Shown here in pieces: positions 17,596 through 26,746 of a stretch of DNA of 64,000 nucleotides. The DNA lies in contig NZ_LMPS01000005.1 of the NCBI RefSeq assembly GCF_001424405.1, positions 186,001-250,000 of the forward strand. The letters run 5' to 3'. The notes under the pieces are model-generated. The model did not search any database. It saw only the letters and a list, made by a program, of their open reading frames with translations, and had not been told where the DNA came from. This DNA is from Dyadobacter sp. Leaf189. GTDB taxonomy: Bacteria > Bacteroidota > Bacteroidia > Cytophagales > Spirosomataceae. Position 1 is the first letter of the stretch, and every line of letters starts with the position of its first letter. The translations under genes were made by a program, and so were the position numbers.

Positions 17596-18435
17596 ATGGA
17601 AACACAAAAGGTATGGTTCGTTACAGGAGCCTCAAAAGGATTGGGTTTAACACTGGTAAAAGATCTGTTGCGCGAAGGCTATAAGGTAGCTGCTACTTCG
17701 AGGGATGTAGCAGCACTGCGCGCAGAAGCGGGATATCAGGGAAGTGATTTTTTGCCTTTGCAGGTAGACCTCACGGACAACGCTGCTGTGCAAGCAACCG
17801 TAGCCGAGATTATCGGCAAGCTGGGCGGCATTGATGTGGTGGTCAACAATGCTGGGTACGGACAGCTCGGCACCCTGGAAGAGCTTACCGACGAGGAAGC
17901 CCGCAAGAACTTCGATGTCAATGTGTTCGGCTCGCTGAATGTGATCCGTCACGTCATGCCGCACTTTCGTGACAAGAAGTCAGGTGCATTTTTCAACATC
18001 TCGTCTATTGCCGGCTACCTGGGTACTTTTCCGGGTTGGGGGATTTACAATGCGACCAAGTTTGCAGTCGCCGGGTTTACCGAAGCGCTCTCGGCAGAAG
18101 CGGCTTCGCTGGGGGTAGCAGCAACGGTGGTGTATCCGGGTTATTTCAAAACCAACTTCCTGTTGCAGGGGTCGCTGCGGACAGCCGCCAGCCCGATCGC
18201 CGCATATAAGGAAGCCCGTGACCTGGAAGTACTGCACAATGATCAGATCATAGGTAACCAGCCGGGCGACCCAGAAAAAGCTGCCGCCGCATTAATCCGG
18301 GTGGCAGCAATGGAAAGCCGGCCGTTGCACCTGTTCCTGGGCTCCGACGCACTCGCAATGGCGCACAGCAAAATCGAGGCTGTTCAGCATGATCTGGCCA
18401 CATTTGAAGATGTGAGCAAGTCAACTGATTTTTAG
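17596..18435 (+). CDS. Short-chain dehydrogenase/reductase (SDR)
   Basis: A 279-residue classical SDR: cofactor motif TGASKGLG (10-17), NNAG (84-87), Ser136/137 (NISSIAG), catalytic Y151xxxK155 (YNATK) and the PGYFKT segment after it. It resembles the SDR group often annotated as oxidoreductase next to AraC regulators; substrate unknown. It ends the first AraC/SDR cluster and is followed by a strong terminator 20 bases past the stop. Confidence 0.9.
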   Translation: METQKVWFVTGASKGLGLTLVKDLLREGYKVAATSRDVAALRAEAGYQGSDFLPLQVDLTDNAAVQATVAEIIGKLGGIDVVVNNAGYGQLGTLEELTDEEARKNFDVNVFGSLNVIRHVMPHFRDKKSGAFFNISSIAGYLGTFPGWGIYNATKFAVAGFTEALSAEAASLGVAATVVYPGYFKTNFLLQGSLRTAASPIAAYKEARDLEVLHNDQIIGNQPGDPEKAAAALIRVAAMESRPLHLFLGSDALAMAHSKIEAVQHDLATFEDVSKSTDF

Positions 18436-18455
18436 TAAATCCAAATTCTATCTTA

Positions 18456-18488
18456 AAAGCAACCCGGTACCCTGTGCCGGGTTGCTTT
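18456..18488 (+). terminator. Intrinsic terminator after the SDR gene
   Basis: Perfect 12-bp stem (AAAGCAACCCGG at 18456-18467 with CCGGGTTGCTTT at 18477-18488) and a 9-nt loop, followed by GGTTTG. It is GC-rich with a short T run inside the stem end. It closes the AraC/SDR cluster. Confidence 0.8.
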
Positions 18489-18856
18489 GGTTTGCAGGGA
18501 TTCAGGCAAGAACCACTTTTGAGGTTGTAGCCTGAAACTGTATAATCAGTTACACACAGCTTCTACAAGCCTGGCGTTTGTAACCGGTCGCTGAGTAAGA
18601 ATGCCGCAGGTCTGCCAGGTATAACCAGACTGACATTGCCCTGACGCACCCCTGCCTTCGTTGGGTTATGAGCCGAAAATCTTGGATGCATCTGAGAAAA
18701 GAACCTGACAAACTGACTTTTGGCATATTTTTTGGTTCCGTTTATCGGGAATGATCTATTAACCCGGCTTTATGAGAGTAAAGCTCCTCGTCAGTCTTCT
18801 GCCGTGAACAGGTAAAATGGGAAGCTGGAAAACCATGTTAAACGAATATTAGATTA
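18489..18856. other. Intergenic region before the export operon
   Basis: With the terminator this makes a spacer of about 420 bases. It should carry the export operon promoter; no consensus TTG-N19-TAnnTTTG pair was found. A few very short ORFs exist (for example 28 codons at 18668-18754), without a double-glycine leader or other supporting feature. Confidence 0.5.
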
Positions 18857-19861
18857 ATGAAGAAGGGACATCATGTCGAAGCTCCCACTGCCTGGGAGAG
18901 ATTAGTGGGAATGCTTTATGTTGAAAGATCGACAATCAATTTCATTTTCATTTACGCCATTCTGATTGGACTTATCGGGCTCACTTTGCCGCTGGGTACA
19001 ACAGCCGTTTTTAACTTCTTATCCAATGGCGCATTATTCAGTTCTACGTATATATTGATCGGTATGGTGCTACTGGGGGTGATTGTCGGTGGGAGTTTGC
19101 TGATCGCCCAGTTGACGCTCGTGGAGGTACTTGAACAGAAAATCTTCACAAGAGCCGCCCTGGAATTTGCCTATCGCTTTCCGAGGATCAAAAAATCGGA
19201 GCTGGAAGGTGAATATCCTCCTGAACTGGTTAACCGGTTTTTTGACGTCACTACTATTCAGAAAGGACTTACAAAGCTCCTCGTCGACGTGGTCGCATCT
19301 ACGGTGCAGATCTTTTTTGCGGCGATACTGCTTTCCTTTTACCACCCTGTGTTTATCGTTTTTGGTGTGATAACCGTGCTGGTAATCCTGCTCATGCTAG
19401 GGCTATTCTACAAGCAGGGCCTGATGACGAGCATTGAGGAATCGGAGTACAAGTATGAGGTGGTGGCTTATCTCGAATCCGTCGCGGCAGACCTGGACAG
19501 GTACCGCAACCAGCCTGCTCAGCTGAGCAAGGTGATCATGGAAACAGACAAGCTTACTTCCAGGTACCTCCGGGCCAGGAATGAGCATTTCAGGATTCTC
19601 CGGAAGTTTTTTGCGAGTTCGGTAGCATTGCGGACTGCGTTAATGGGAGGGCTCCTGCTTTTAGGTTCACATTACGTAATTGAAAGACAAATGACACTCG
19701 GGCAATTTGTAGCCGCCGAGGTGATCATCGTGCAAATCAGCTACGCAGTTGAAAAATTCATGACCAATCTGAATACACTCTTTGATATGGTAACTGGTAG
19801 CGAGAAGCTTGCTGTTGTTACAGATCTTGAACTTGAAGAAAGTGAGGTGAGACATGGCTAA
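18857..19861 (+). CDS. ABC exporter membrane domain without ATPase domain
   Basis: A 334-residue integral membrane protein resembling the transmembrane half of type I ABC exporters (HlyB/LapB-like). Hydrophobic helices are seen at about 28-48, 62-88, 145-185 (two) and 255-300 (two), with the polar intracellular loops expected between them. The protein ends in the linker (TGSEKLAVVTDLELEE) where the nucleotide-binding domain normally starts. No Walker A, signature or Walker B motif follows in any frame. Instead, the next gene (hlyD-like) overlaps by 8 bases, and tolC follows. It is thus either an exporter that borrows an ATPase from elsewhere or a protein that lost ATP coupling. The start at 18857 gives a short basic N-terminus. 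Confidence 0.75.
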   Translation: MKKGHHVEAPTAWERLVGMLYVERSTINFIFIYAILIGLIGLTLPLGTTAVFNFLSNGALFSSTYILIGMVLLGVIVGGSLLIAQLTLVEVLEQKIFTRAALEFAYRFPRIKKSELEGEYPPELVNRFFDVTTIQKGLTKLLVDVVASTVQIFFAAILLSFYHPVFIVFGVITVLVILLMLGLFYKQGLMTSIEESEYKYEVVAYLESVAADLDRYRNQPAQLSKVIMETDKLTSRYLRARNEHFRILRKFFASSVALRTALMGGLLLLGSHYVIERQMTLGQFVAAEVIIVQISYAVEKFMTNLNTLFDMVTGSEKLAVVTDLELEESEVRHG

Positions 19862-21206
19862 CGAAATGCTCGAACAAAACCGGTGGGAAGAAATGGGAGT
19901 ACACTCCCGGGAACAGATCCTGACCACCCGCGCTCCGAAAGCATTGGGCAAGATCATGATCGGCCTGCTGCTGGTATTTATCATCGTGCTGTTTCTGCCG
20001 TGGCGGCAAACCATCCCGGGCCGCGGCTACGTGACTGCATTGCGGCCGGAAGACCGGCCACAAACTGTACAAAACCAGATTGGCGGTCGCATTGAGCATT
20101 GGGCGGTAAGGGAAGGTCAGCAGGTGAAAAAGGGAGATACTATCCTGGTAATTTCCGAAACCAGCCAGTCGTACTTCGATCCTGAACTGCCGGTGCGTTT
20201 ACAGGAGCAGCTGTCTGCCAAAAAAGGCAGTGAAGATGCAGCTGCACAGAAAATGGAAGCGACCAACGCACAAATGCGCGCGCTTACCACAGCACTGTCG
20301 ATCAAGCTGAATGCGGCGCGCAACAAGGTACGCCAGGCAGAAAACTACGTGACCATCGACAGCGCCGACCTGGTAGCAGTGCAGCGTTTTTACGAAATAG
20401 CGAAGTCACGATTGGCGCGGTATGAAGCCGGTTATCAGAACGGGCTCTTTTCGCTGACTGACATTGAATCAAGAAGATTGAAGTTGCAGGAGGATAATGC
20501 CAAAGTGATCAGCCAGCAGAACAAGCTGAACAACTCCATTCAGTCACTCCGCAATGCGCAGATCGACCTAGATAACATCAAGGCAGAGTACGATCAGTCG
20601 CTGGCGAAAGCACAATCGGACCTGAGCTCGGCATTGTCGAGCAGGGTAAGCGCGCAGGGCGAAATAGCCAAGCTTCGCAACGAGATATCCAATATCAATA
20701 TTCGCCGCGGGCTGTACGTGGTACGTGCGCCGCAGAATGGATTTGTAGTCAAAACGCTGAAAGCGGGTATTGGCGAAAATATCAAGGAAGGCGAATCCAT
20801 TGCCACACTTCAACCTGATGCGCCTTTGGTGGCAGCCGAGATTTACGTGGATGCAATGGATGTGCCGCTGATCCTGAACAACAGCGACGTGCGTTTGCAG
20901 TTTGAAGGCTGGCCTTCGGTACAGTTTTCAGGCTGGCCGTCAGTAGCAGTCGGAACTTTCGCGGGTACAGTATCGGTGATTGACCTGGTAAGCAGCGAAG
21001 GTGGGAAATACCGGCTTCTGGTGAAGCCGGCCGATCCGGTCCCGGAAAAAGACCAGCCCTGGCCCAAGCAGCTGCGGCAGGGTTCGGGCGTTTACGGGCG
21101 CGTGATCCTGCGGTCTGTTCCGCTTTGGTACGAAATATGGCGGTTGCTTAACGGATTCCCGCCGAGCTTGCAAAAGGAGCCGGATGTGCAGGTAGGAGCG
21201 AAGTGA
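19854..21206 (+). CDS. HlyD-type membrane fusion protein
   Basis: A 450-residue periplasmic adaptor joining an inner-membrane exporter to a TolC channel. One membrane helix (about 33-49) follows a cytoplasmic head. Then come a lipoyl/biotinyl half-motif (GGRIEHWAVREGQQVKKGDTIL, about 77-98, in pieces), a long coiled coil (about 110-295, rich in K/E/Q/A heptads), the second lipoyl half (VRAPQNGFVVKTLKAGIGENIKEGE in part) and a beta-barrel domain (about 335-425). It overlaps the ABC membrane gene upstream, and its stop overlaps the tolC start by one base (TGATG), so the three form one translationally linked unit. Confidence 0.9.
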   Translation: MANEMLEQNRWEEMGVHSREQILTTRAPKALGKIMIGLLLVFIIVLFLPWRQTIPGRGYVTALRPEDRPQTVQNQIGGRIEHWAVREGQQVKKGDTILVISETSQSYFDPELPVRLQEQLSAKKGSEDAAAQKMEATNAQMRALTTALSIKLNAARNKVRQAENYVTIDSADLVAVQRFYEIAKSRLARYEAGYQNGLFSLTDIESRRLKLQEDNAKVISQQNKLNNSIQSLRNAQIDLDNIKAEYDQSLAKAQSDLSSALSSRVSAQGEIAKLRNEISNINIRRGLYVVRAPQNGFVVKTLKAGIGENIKEGESIATLQPDAPLVAAEIYVDAMDVPLILNNSDVRLQFEGWPSVQFSGWPSVAVGTFAGTVSVIDLVSSEGGKYRLLVKPADPVPEKDQPWPKQLRQGSGVYGRVILRSVPLWYEIWRLLNGFPPSLQKEPDVQVGAK

Positions 21207-22693
21207 TGAAAAAGAGAGTGGCCGTAACATTGTTGAACATGGATTACTTAATAAAAGGGGAGCGATTGATCTTCCTGCTGCTGGCGCTTGTTGCCTTTCA
21301 GGTAACAGGCCACGCTCAGAACGATACCATTCCCGAAAATGCGCGGGTATTTGCATTGAAGGATTTTGAGCAGATCGTTCTGGCCAATCACCCTGTTGTA
21401 AAGCAGGCGGGATTGCTCGGCGAAGAGGCCAGGACGAAAGTGCAGCAAGCCTGGGGTGATTTTGACCCCAACCTCAAAAGCTATTTTGGCAGAAAAACCT
21501 TCGGTGGTACCGACTATTATAACAACTGGTCCAACGAGCTCAAAGTGCCGCTCTGGCTGGCAGGTGCAGACCTGAAAATCGGTTACGACCGCAATGTAGG
21601 TGCTTACACCAATCCTGAAACGCGCACAGCCCAGCCGGGACTTGCAGGGGTGGGGCTGAGTGTTCCGATTGGCCAGGGTTTCCTGATCGATGCGCGCCGG
21701 AATACATTGCGGCAGGCCAGGGTAATGGTCGGCTATGCCGAGGCAGAAAAGATCAAGCAGATCAACCTGGTGTGGTATGAAGCCGTGAAAGATTACTGGG
21801 ACTGGTTTTATGCGTACCGTCAGTTTACATTGATCCGCGAAGGTACCGACCTGGCTTTAAAACGATTTCTGTTTGTCAAAAATCAGGTACTGATCGGCGA
21901 TAAGCCAGCCATTGATTCCGTAGAAGCAGCCATTACCTATCAGGAGCGCAGCCTGCAGCTTGAAAAGATCCGCGTGGAGCTGAATAACTCGCGTCTGGTA
22001 ATGTCAAACCATTTGTGGAATGAGCGCGAAGAGCCGCTGGAATTACCGGAAAATTCCGTCCCGCAGGATACAGAACAGCCGGGTGCGGATTTTTACAAAA
22101 ACCAGCTGGAAACACTGATCAGCAATGCAGCCACCTCGCATCCTGAGCTGCTGTTGCTGAAAAATAAAGGTTTGCAGCTTCAACTCGAAAGAAATTACCG
22201 CAGGGAAATGCTGAAACCCAAGCTCAACGTGAGCGCCTCGCTTATTACCACCAGAACCGATTTTGGCTCTTATGTTCCTGAATATTATGATTTTCAATGG
22301 AGCAACTATAAGCTTGGGGTCGATTTTTCCTTTCCGCTATTCTTGCGCAGCCAGAGAGGAAAGCTGAATGAGATCAAAGTAAAACAACGCGCGCTGCAAT
22401 ACGATGTTCAGCAAACGGGCCGGGAGATCAACACCAAGATCCTGAGCTCCTTCAACAGCCTGCAAGCTTACGAATCACAGTTGGTCATTCAGTCCAAAAG
22501 CATCGATAACCAGCAGATACTTCTTAATGGCGAACTGGCCAAATTTGACCTTGGGGAAAGTACATTGTTCCTGATCAACAGCAGGGAAACGAAGCTGATT
22601 GATATGAAGATCAAGCTGGCGGAGCTTGTGGCGGGCTACCAGAAGGCAGTCGCACAGCTGTACTATTCGGTGGGAACGGTAACCGACAGGTAA
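21206..22693 (+). CDS. TolC-family outer-membrane channel protein
   Basis: A 495-residue outer-membrane efflux protein. After a signal peptide (about 1-40, ending GHAQ) come two repeated long-helix/strand units typical of the OEP family (AVKDYWDWFYAYRQFTLIRE; NTKILSSFNSLQAYESQLVI). These build the trimeric channel with its periplasmic tunnel. ATG at 21206 is chosen over GTG at 21203; a later ATG at 21239 (MDYLIKGERL) would also leave a signal peptide. It is the outer gate of the export operon and ends 8 bases from the convergent response regulator gene. Confidence 0.88.
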   Translation: MKKRVAVTLLNMDYLIKGERLIFLLLALVAFQVTGHAQNDTIPENARVFALKDFEQIVLANHPVVKQAGLLGEEARTKVQQAWGDFDPNLKSYFGRKTFGGTDYYNNWSNELKVPLWLAGADLKIGYDRNVGAYTNPETRTAQPGLAGVGLSVPIGQGFLIDARRNTLRQARVMVGYAEAEKIKQINLVWYEAVKDYWDWFYAYRQFTLIREGTDLALKRFLFVKNQVLIGDKPAIDSVEAAITYQERSLQLEKIRVELNNSRLVMSNHLWNEREEPLELPENSVPQDTEQPGADFYKNQLETLISNAATSHPELLLLKNKGLQLQLERNYRREMLKPKLNVSASLITTRTDFGSYVPEYYDFQWSNYKLGVDFSFPLFLRSQRGKLNEIKVKQRALQYDVQQTGREINTKILSSFNSLQAYESQLVIQSKSIDNQQILLNGELAKFDLGESTLFLINSRETKLIDMKIKLAELVAGYQKAVAQLYYSVGTVTDR

Positions 22694-22701
22694 GCCGGTA
22701 G

Positions 22702-23334
22702 CTACACCAGCCGCTCTTTGATGGCCAGACTGACGGCCTCCGTAGCGCTGTTCACATACAGCTTGTCGTAAATATTGCGGATGTGGTTATTCACAGTATT
22801 ATAGGTAATGCGGCATTCGGAAGCGATCAGCTTGTAGCTGTACCCTTTAACCAGAAAGCTCAGTATGTGCTTTTCACGTTCGGTCAGGTGGTAGTCCTTT
22901 TTGGCTGTGGACTCTGCCGAGAAATACCTGAGTACCCTGGCGGCAATGCTGCCCGTCATCGGAGCGCCGCCTTCAAGTGCCTCTGTTAAGCTTTCTAAAA
23001 ACCGCTCCGGACTTGTTTTTTTGAGCAGGTACCCATTTGCGCCAGCCCTCAGGCTTTCAAAAATTCGTTCGTCGTCTTCGAAGTTGGTCTGGATCAATAC
23101 CGGCAAAGCACCGAAATGCTTTCTGACAAGCCGAGTTGCCTCGATCCCGTCCATGCCTGGCATGTCAATATCCATCAGTACAAGGTCGGGTTTGGAAGCT
23201 GTAATATCTGCAACCAGGTTGACTGCATTGGGAAAAGTGCCTGTACATGTAAAATCGCCGGACAGGTTAAGCAGCATTGCCACGCTGCTCAACCGTTCCT
23301 GGTTATCGTCGAAAATAATGATCCTTGAAGCCAT
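22702..23334 (-). CDS. NarL-type response regulator
   Basis: A 210-residue regulator: receiver with acidic pair D9/D10 and phosphoacceptor D55 (VLMDIDMPGMDG), conserved lysine in LLKKTSPE, and a C-terminal LuxR helix-turn-helix (LTEREKHILSFLVKGYSYK; NTVNNHIRNIYDKL). It is encoded just downstream of a large sensor kinase on the same strand (63-base gap) and is its likely partner. The upstream region carries a palindrome nearly identical to one upstream of the kinase gene. A TAATTTTG box lies just before the start codon. Confidence 0.92.
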   Translation of the reverse strand: MASRIIIFDDNQERLSSVAMLLNLSGDFTCTGTFPNAVNLVADITASKPDLVLMDIDMPGMDGIEATRLVRKHFGALPVLIQTNFEDDERIFESLRAGANGYLLKKTSPERFLESLTEALEGGAPMTGSIAARVLRYFSAESTAKKDYHLTEREKHILSFLVKGYSYKLIASECRITYNTVNNHIRNIYDKLYVNSATEAVSLAIKERLV

Positions 23335-23368
23335 CGTGCAAAATTACGGGATCAATGCCTGGGATGAT

Positions 23369-23386
23369 ATAGCAAATATTTGTTAT
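23369..23386. promoter_or_regulatory. Palindrome upstream of the response regulator (copy 1)
   Basis: ATAGCAA-N4-TTGTTAT at 23369-23386, 35 bases before the start codon. With its flanks (23366-23389) it matches the element at 26589-26612 at 21 of 24 positions. Likely operator, possibly for the regulator itself. Confidence 0.6.
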
Positions 23387-23396
23387 TGCAACCTTC

Positions 23397-26300
23397 TCAA
23401 AAAATCAGGGTGATTACAGTTCCCTGCTCTGCTGCCGACTCTATTGTCAGTTGCCCCTTGATCTGTAATGCGCGCTGCTGCATGTTTGCGAGCCCATTGC
23501 CGCGCTTCGCGGATTTTTGATCAAATCCTTTTCCATTGTCTTCAATCACCATTTTGACCTGGTTCTCTTCCTGTCTGACGACCACGCGCATACTCGTGCA
23601 AGCGGCGTACTTGGCTGCATTGTTGAGTGCCTCTTTGAAGATCAGGTACAGGTTTTTGCGCTTCTGCATATCCAGTTTCATGTTTTCGAGCCTTGGATCT
23701 GTTTCAAAATGGAATGCAATTTGTTTGGACTCCGCCAGCGCACTGCCAAACTGGAACATGCGGGCAAACACATCTTCGATCTCGTCACTGCCCGCTTTTA
23801 CGCTCCACACAATGTCACTGAGCCCTTCCTGCACCTGCTGTGCATTGTTTTTGATCTTTTGTACCACTTGCTGGTGTTCGGGCTTTTCCATTTGCATCAA
23901 CAGCGCCTGGCTATAAAAGGTAATGCTGCTGAGCGTGCTGCCGATCTCGTCGTGCATATCGGCGCTGATCCCGTTTCGGATCTGCTGAATTTGAAGGATC
24001 TGTCGCAGGCGATAACGGTAAAAAAGATAGAGTACCAGCCCGATGGAAAGCATGCTCAGCAGGTAAAACCACACCGATTTATACCAGGGCGCAATCACCC
24101 TGAGAGGTACCTGCCACTCCTGGCTACTCCAGTCAGCGCCTGCTGCGGATACCTGTACCCGGAGCTTGTAGTTCCCTGCCGGCAAACTGTTCAGCAGTAG
24201 TTTGTTCCCGTTTTCAAAAATCTGCCAGCGGTCATCGTCCCAGCCTTCCAGTTTGTAGCGAAAGCGGTTGCGCGCGGTATTCTGGTAATCGGGGCTCATG
24301 AATGAGAATGCAAAAAGGCGGTCGCCGGGGTTGAACACGATCTCGCTGCCGGGGCGATGGTTGGTTACAGTGTCGGTACGGTTCCGGTCTGCATCGTATT
24401 TGGAATAGGAGATCAGCTGCAACGGACGTTCTTTACGGGCACTGAGGTCAATGCGCGCGGGATCGAATGCGACAATCCCGTTTAATCCGCCAAAGTACAA
24501 TGTACCATCCCGAGATTTCAGGTAAGACCCGTGGTTGAACTCCATGTGCGGAAGTCCGTCGCTGGTACTGTAGTTGTAAAACTTCTGTGTGCGGATGTTG
24601 AAACGCGAGAGACCTTTGTTCGTGCTCAGCCAGAGATTACCGCGCGTGTCGGGCAGGGCTGCGTAAATGTTGTTATCAGGCAGACCGTCCTGCATAGTAA
24701 AAAGCCGCGCCTTTTTCAGAACCGGATCAATGCGGATCAAACCCTGGCCGGAAGAAGCCCATAATGCATTTTCATGCCAGATCGTGTGGAATATCTGCAA
24801 GGCGGGAAGCTGGATCTTGTCTTTCGGATTCTGTCCGAAATGCTCGCGGACAGTTGCATTCTTGTTAATCACATACAAACCATTCGTGGTACTCACCAGA
24901 ATGCTGCCGTCTTTCCAAGCCATAAAATGGTTAACCCTCACATTCTTGATGTAGGCGCCTGCTTTGTCGTTGAGCAAAACGGGTTTCAGGTCGCGGGTAT
25001 CTATCGTCGCCATGCCGCCCCAGGTTCCCATCCAGAGCGTATGTTCATTCAGTTTGTAAAAAGTAGTAAAACCGCGGCCGCTTACTGCGGGGAATGCAAC
25101 CGGGTAATAGACCTCTGTTGCAGGATCAATTTTAATAAACTGGGTGCCGTCTGTCACTGCGTAAATCTGGTCTTGTGCAAAGAGCACTTTATAGGGAATT
25201 ACATTGTCGCCGGGCAGATTACTCGGCCGGTGAAGCGCCATATGGCGGCGCATTCCAGTTACCGGATCAATCTGGTGAAGTAAATACGTTCTTCCATCCC
25301 GATTGAAACCGTAAGAACATACCCATATTTTTCCTGAATCGTCTTCCGTAATCCCGCGAATGCTGCTGCCGATATCTCCCGGTTTTTCCAGGGGTACATT
25401 GAGGTATTTCCGGAAAATCTCCTCGGTCAGCGTGATCTTGAAAAGTCCGTCTACGCACGAGATCCAGAAGCTGTCATCGGAGCTAAGGTAAGCGGCGAAA
25501 AAGTAGCTGGTAGCACCGGATTTCTGCTGCAGCTGGGAAGTCAGGTCGGTGAACTTGCCTGTTTTTTTGTTTAAAAAACCAATGTTCTCGGAGGCTTTGT
25601 ACCAGCTGTAACCTCTTGAATCGTGACCGATATAGTCGGGAATTAAAGGCGTGTCAATTGCAGTAGCCGGACCAAGCTGTTGTGTTTCGAACACGTATTT
25701 GCGCGAAAATGGATCCTTACCGCCTTTTTTCTCATAATAAATAGTCAGCTCCCCGGGGGCAAACTGCACGAGGCTGGAAATTACGATATCACTGTTCAAC
25801 TGCGCTTTATCCAACAGGTTGATCCGCCGGATGAGTCGCGCATTCGCATCTACCTTATCGAGGAATGTACTGCCTGTAAATGCATATCCATTGTTTTGTT
25901 TATCAAAAAAGAGCCTGGTTACCTGTGACTCGAATGCAGGCGAATGTCCAGGGCTAGCCGGCGGCGTATACAATGCGACCGGCACGCGCTTTTTGCTGAA
26001 CTTCACGAGCTTGCCACCTGGTATCGCCGTCCATGTGTCCTGATTGTTGTCGAAGAAAATATCAAGATTTTGCCTGGTAGCCGCTCCTTTCAGATTGCTG
26101 GAAGGATCAATGGTCGTGCAGCGCAGATTCACAGGGTCAATCACACTGACGCCATTGTTATGCGCGAGCCAGATATCCCCGCGGGCGCCGGTCCGCATTT
26201 GGTTGATCAGCGTGCCGCCACCAATCGAGCGGGTGAGGAGGGAGGTGAAATTTTGAAATGTGTACCCGTCGTAGCGCCACAGTTCCTGGCCGGTCGCTAC

Positions 26301-26513
26301 CCAAATAAACCCGCGCCCATCCTCTGCCAGGCAGCGTGTATTCCTGCTGGGCAACCCTTGCTCAGGGCCAAGCAGCTGGATGTTCACGCGCGTTTGAGGC
26401 CCCTGCGCCGGACAGGTGATTATGCCAGAATGTACCAGAAAGACAATCAGAGTGAAAACCCAAATTTTGCTCCGAAATAACAGGTGAGCAAACAAAACCA
26501 AATTACGCAGCAT
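23397..26513 (-). CDS. Sensor histidine kinase with Reg_prop beta-propellers and Y_Y_Y domain
   Basis: A 1038-residue membrane kinase. After a signal/anchor segment (about 14-36) comes a periplasmic sensor made of Reg_prop beta-propeller repeats (about 45-720; typical pieces are EDGRGFIWVATGQELWRYDG in part, DTRGNLWLSTNKGLSRFN) and a Y_Y_Y domain (about 725-805; YKLEGWDDDRW, NYKLRVQVS). One membrane helix (about 814-833) leads to a HisKA_3-type dimerisation domain with phosphoacceptor H854 (ADMHDEIGSTLSS) and an ATPase domain (N box about 960-968, G1 box DNGKGF about 992-997). Architecture resembles Bacteroides hybrid sensors but lacks the fused receiver; the receiver is the separate gene downstream. 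The ATG at 26513 is chosen; the frame extends upstream without a signal peptide. The ligand is unknown. Confidence 0.92.
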   Translation of the reverse strand: MLRNLVLFAHLLFRSKIWVFTLIVFLVHSGIITCPAQGPQTRVNIQLLGPEQGLPSRNTRCLAEDGRGFIWVATGQELWRYDGYTFQNFTSLLTRSIGGGTLINQMRTGARGDIWLAHNNGVSVIDPVNLRCTTIDPSSNLKGAATRQNLDIFFDNNQDTWTAIPGGKLVKFSKKRVPVALYTPPASPGHSPAFESQVTRLFFDKQNNGYAFTGSTFLDKVDANARLIRRINLLDKAQLNSDIVISSLVQFAPGELTIYYEKKGGKDPFSRKYVFETQQLGPATAIDTPLIPDYIGHDSRGYSWYKASENIGFLNKKTGKFTDLTSQLQQKSGATSYFFAAYLSSDDSFWISCVDGLFKITLTEEIFRKYLNVPLEKPGDIGSSIRGITEDDSGKIWVCSYGFNRDGRTYLLHQIDPVTGMRRHMALHRPSNLPGDNVIPYKVLFAQDQIYAVTDGTQFIKIDPATEVYYPVAFPAVSGRGFTTFYKLNEHTLWMGTWGGMATIDTRDLKPVLLNDKAGAYIKNVRVNHFMAWKDGSILVSTTNGLYVINKNATVREHFGQNPKDKIQLPALQIFHTIWHENALWASSGQGLIRIDPVLKKARLFTMQDGLPDNNIYAALPDTRGNLWLSTNKGLSRFNIRTQKFYNYSTSDGLPHMEFNHGSYLKSRDGTLYFGGLNGIVAFDPARIDLSARKERPLQLISYSKYDADRNRTDTVTNHRPGSEIVFNPGDRLFAFSFMSPDYQNTARNRFRYKLEGWDDDRWQIFENGNKLLLNSLPAGNYKLRVQVSAAGADWSSQEWQVPLRVIAPWYKSVWFYLLSMLSIGLVLYLFYRYRLRQILQIQQIRNGISADMHDEIGSTLSSITFYSQALLMQMEKPEHQQVVQKIKNNAQQVQEGLSDIVWSVKAGSDEIEDVFARMFQFGSALAESKQIAFHFETDPRLENMKLDMQKRKNLYLIFKEALNNAAKYAACTSMRVVVRQEENQVKMVIEDNGKGFDQKSAKRGNGLANMQQRALQIKGQLTIESAAEQGTVITLIF

Positions 26514-26591
26514 GCAATGAAGAACGGAGTTGAGAGGAAGATTTAAAAAAGACGACAAATTACCTGCCAAAACCTGCCTGAAATAGTGGAT

Positions 26592-26609
26592 ATAGCAAGA
26601 ATTTGCTAT
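26592..26609. promoter_or_regulatory. Palindrome upstream of the sensor kinase (copy 2)
   Basis: Perfect ATAGCAA-N4-TTGCTAT, 79-96 bases before the kinase start. Its 24-base context (26589-26612) is nearly repeated upstream of the response regulator gene (21 of 24 positions, same orientation relative to both genes). Confidence 0.65.
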
Positions 26610-26712
26610 TGCGCCTTGCTTACAGCATGCTTTGTTTTGTCCCCACAAGTTGCAACGACATTCAGGCAGGCTGTTTACCTGGTTACTTCCGGATTAAGTA
26701 GCTCTGAACCAA

Positions 26713-26746
26713 TTTTTTACTCAACGTTATTCCTTTTTTACTCAAC
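26713..26746. promoter_or_regulatory. Tandem 13-base repeat with 21-base period
   Basis: TTTTTTACTCAAC occurs at 26713-26725 and again at 26734-26746, starts 21 bases apart, so both copies face the same side of the helix. It lies in the divergent spacer of the kinase and cytochrome genes. A related TTTTACTCAACGTTA copy occurs at 947-961, which may be chance. Confidence 0.5.

Noticed and set aside
18668-18754. 28-codon ORF upstream of the export operon (possible exported peptide)
   Set aside because: No double-glycine leader, no similar copies nearby, and no start signal that stands out; chance ORFs of this size are common.
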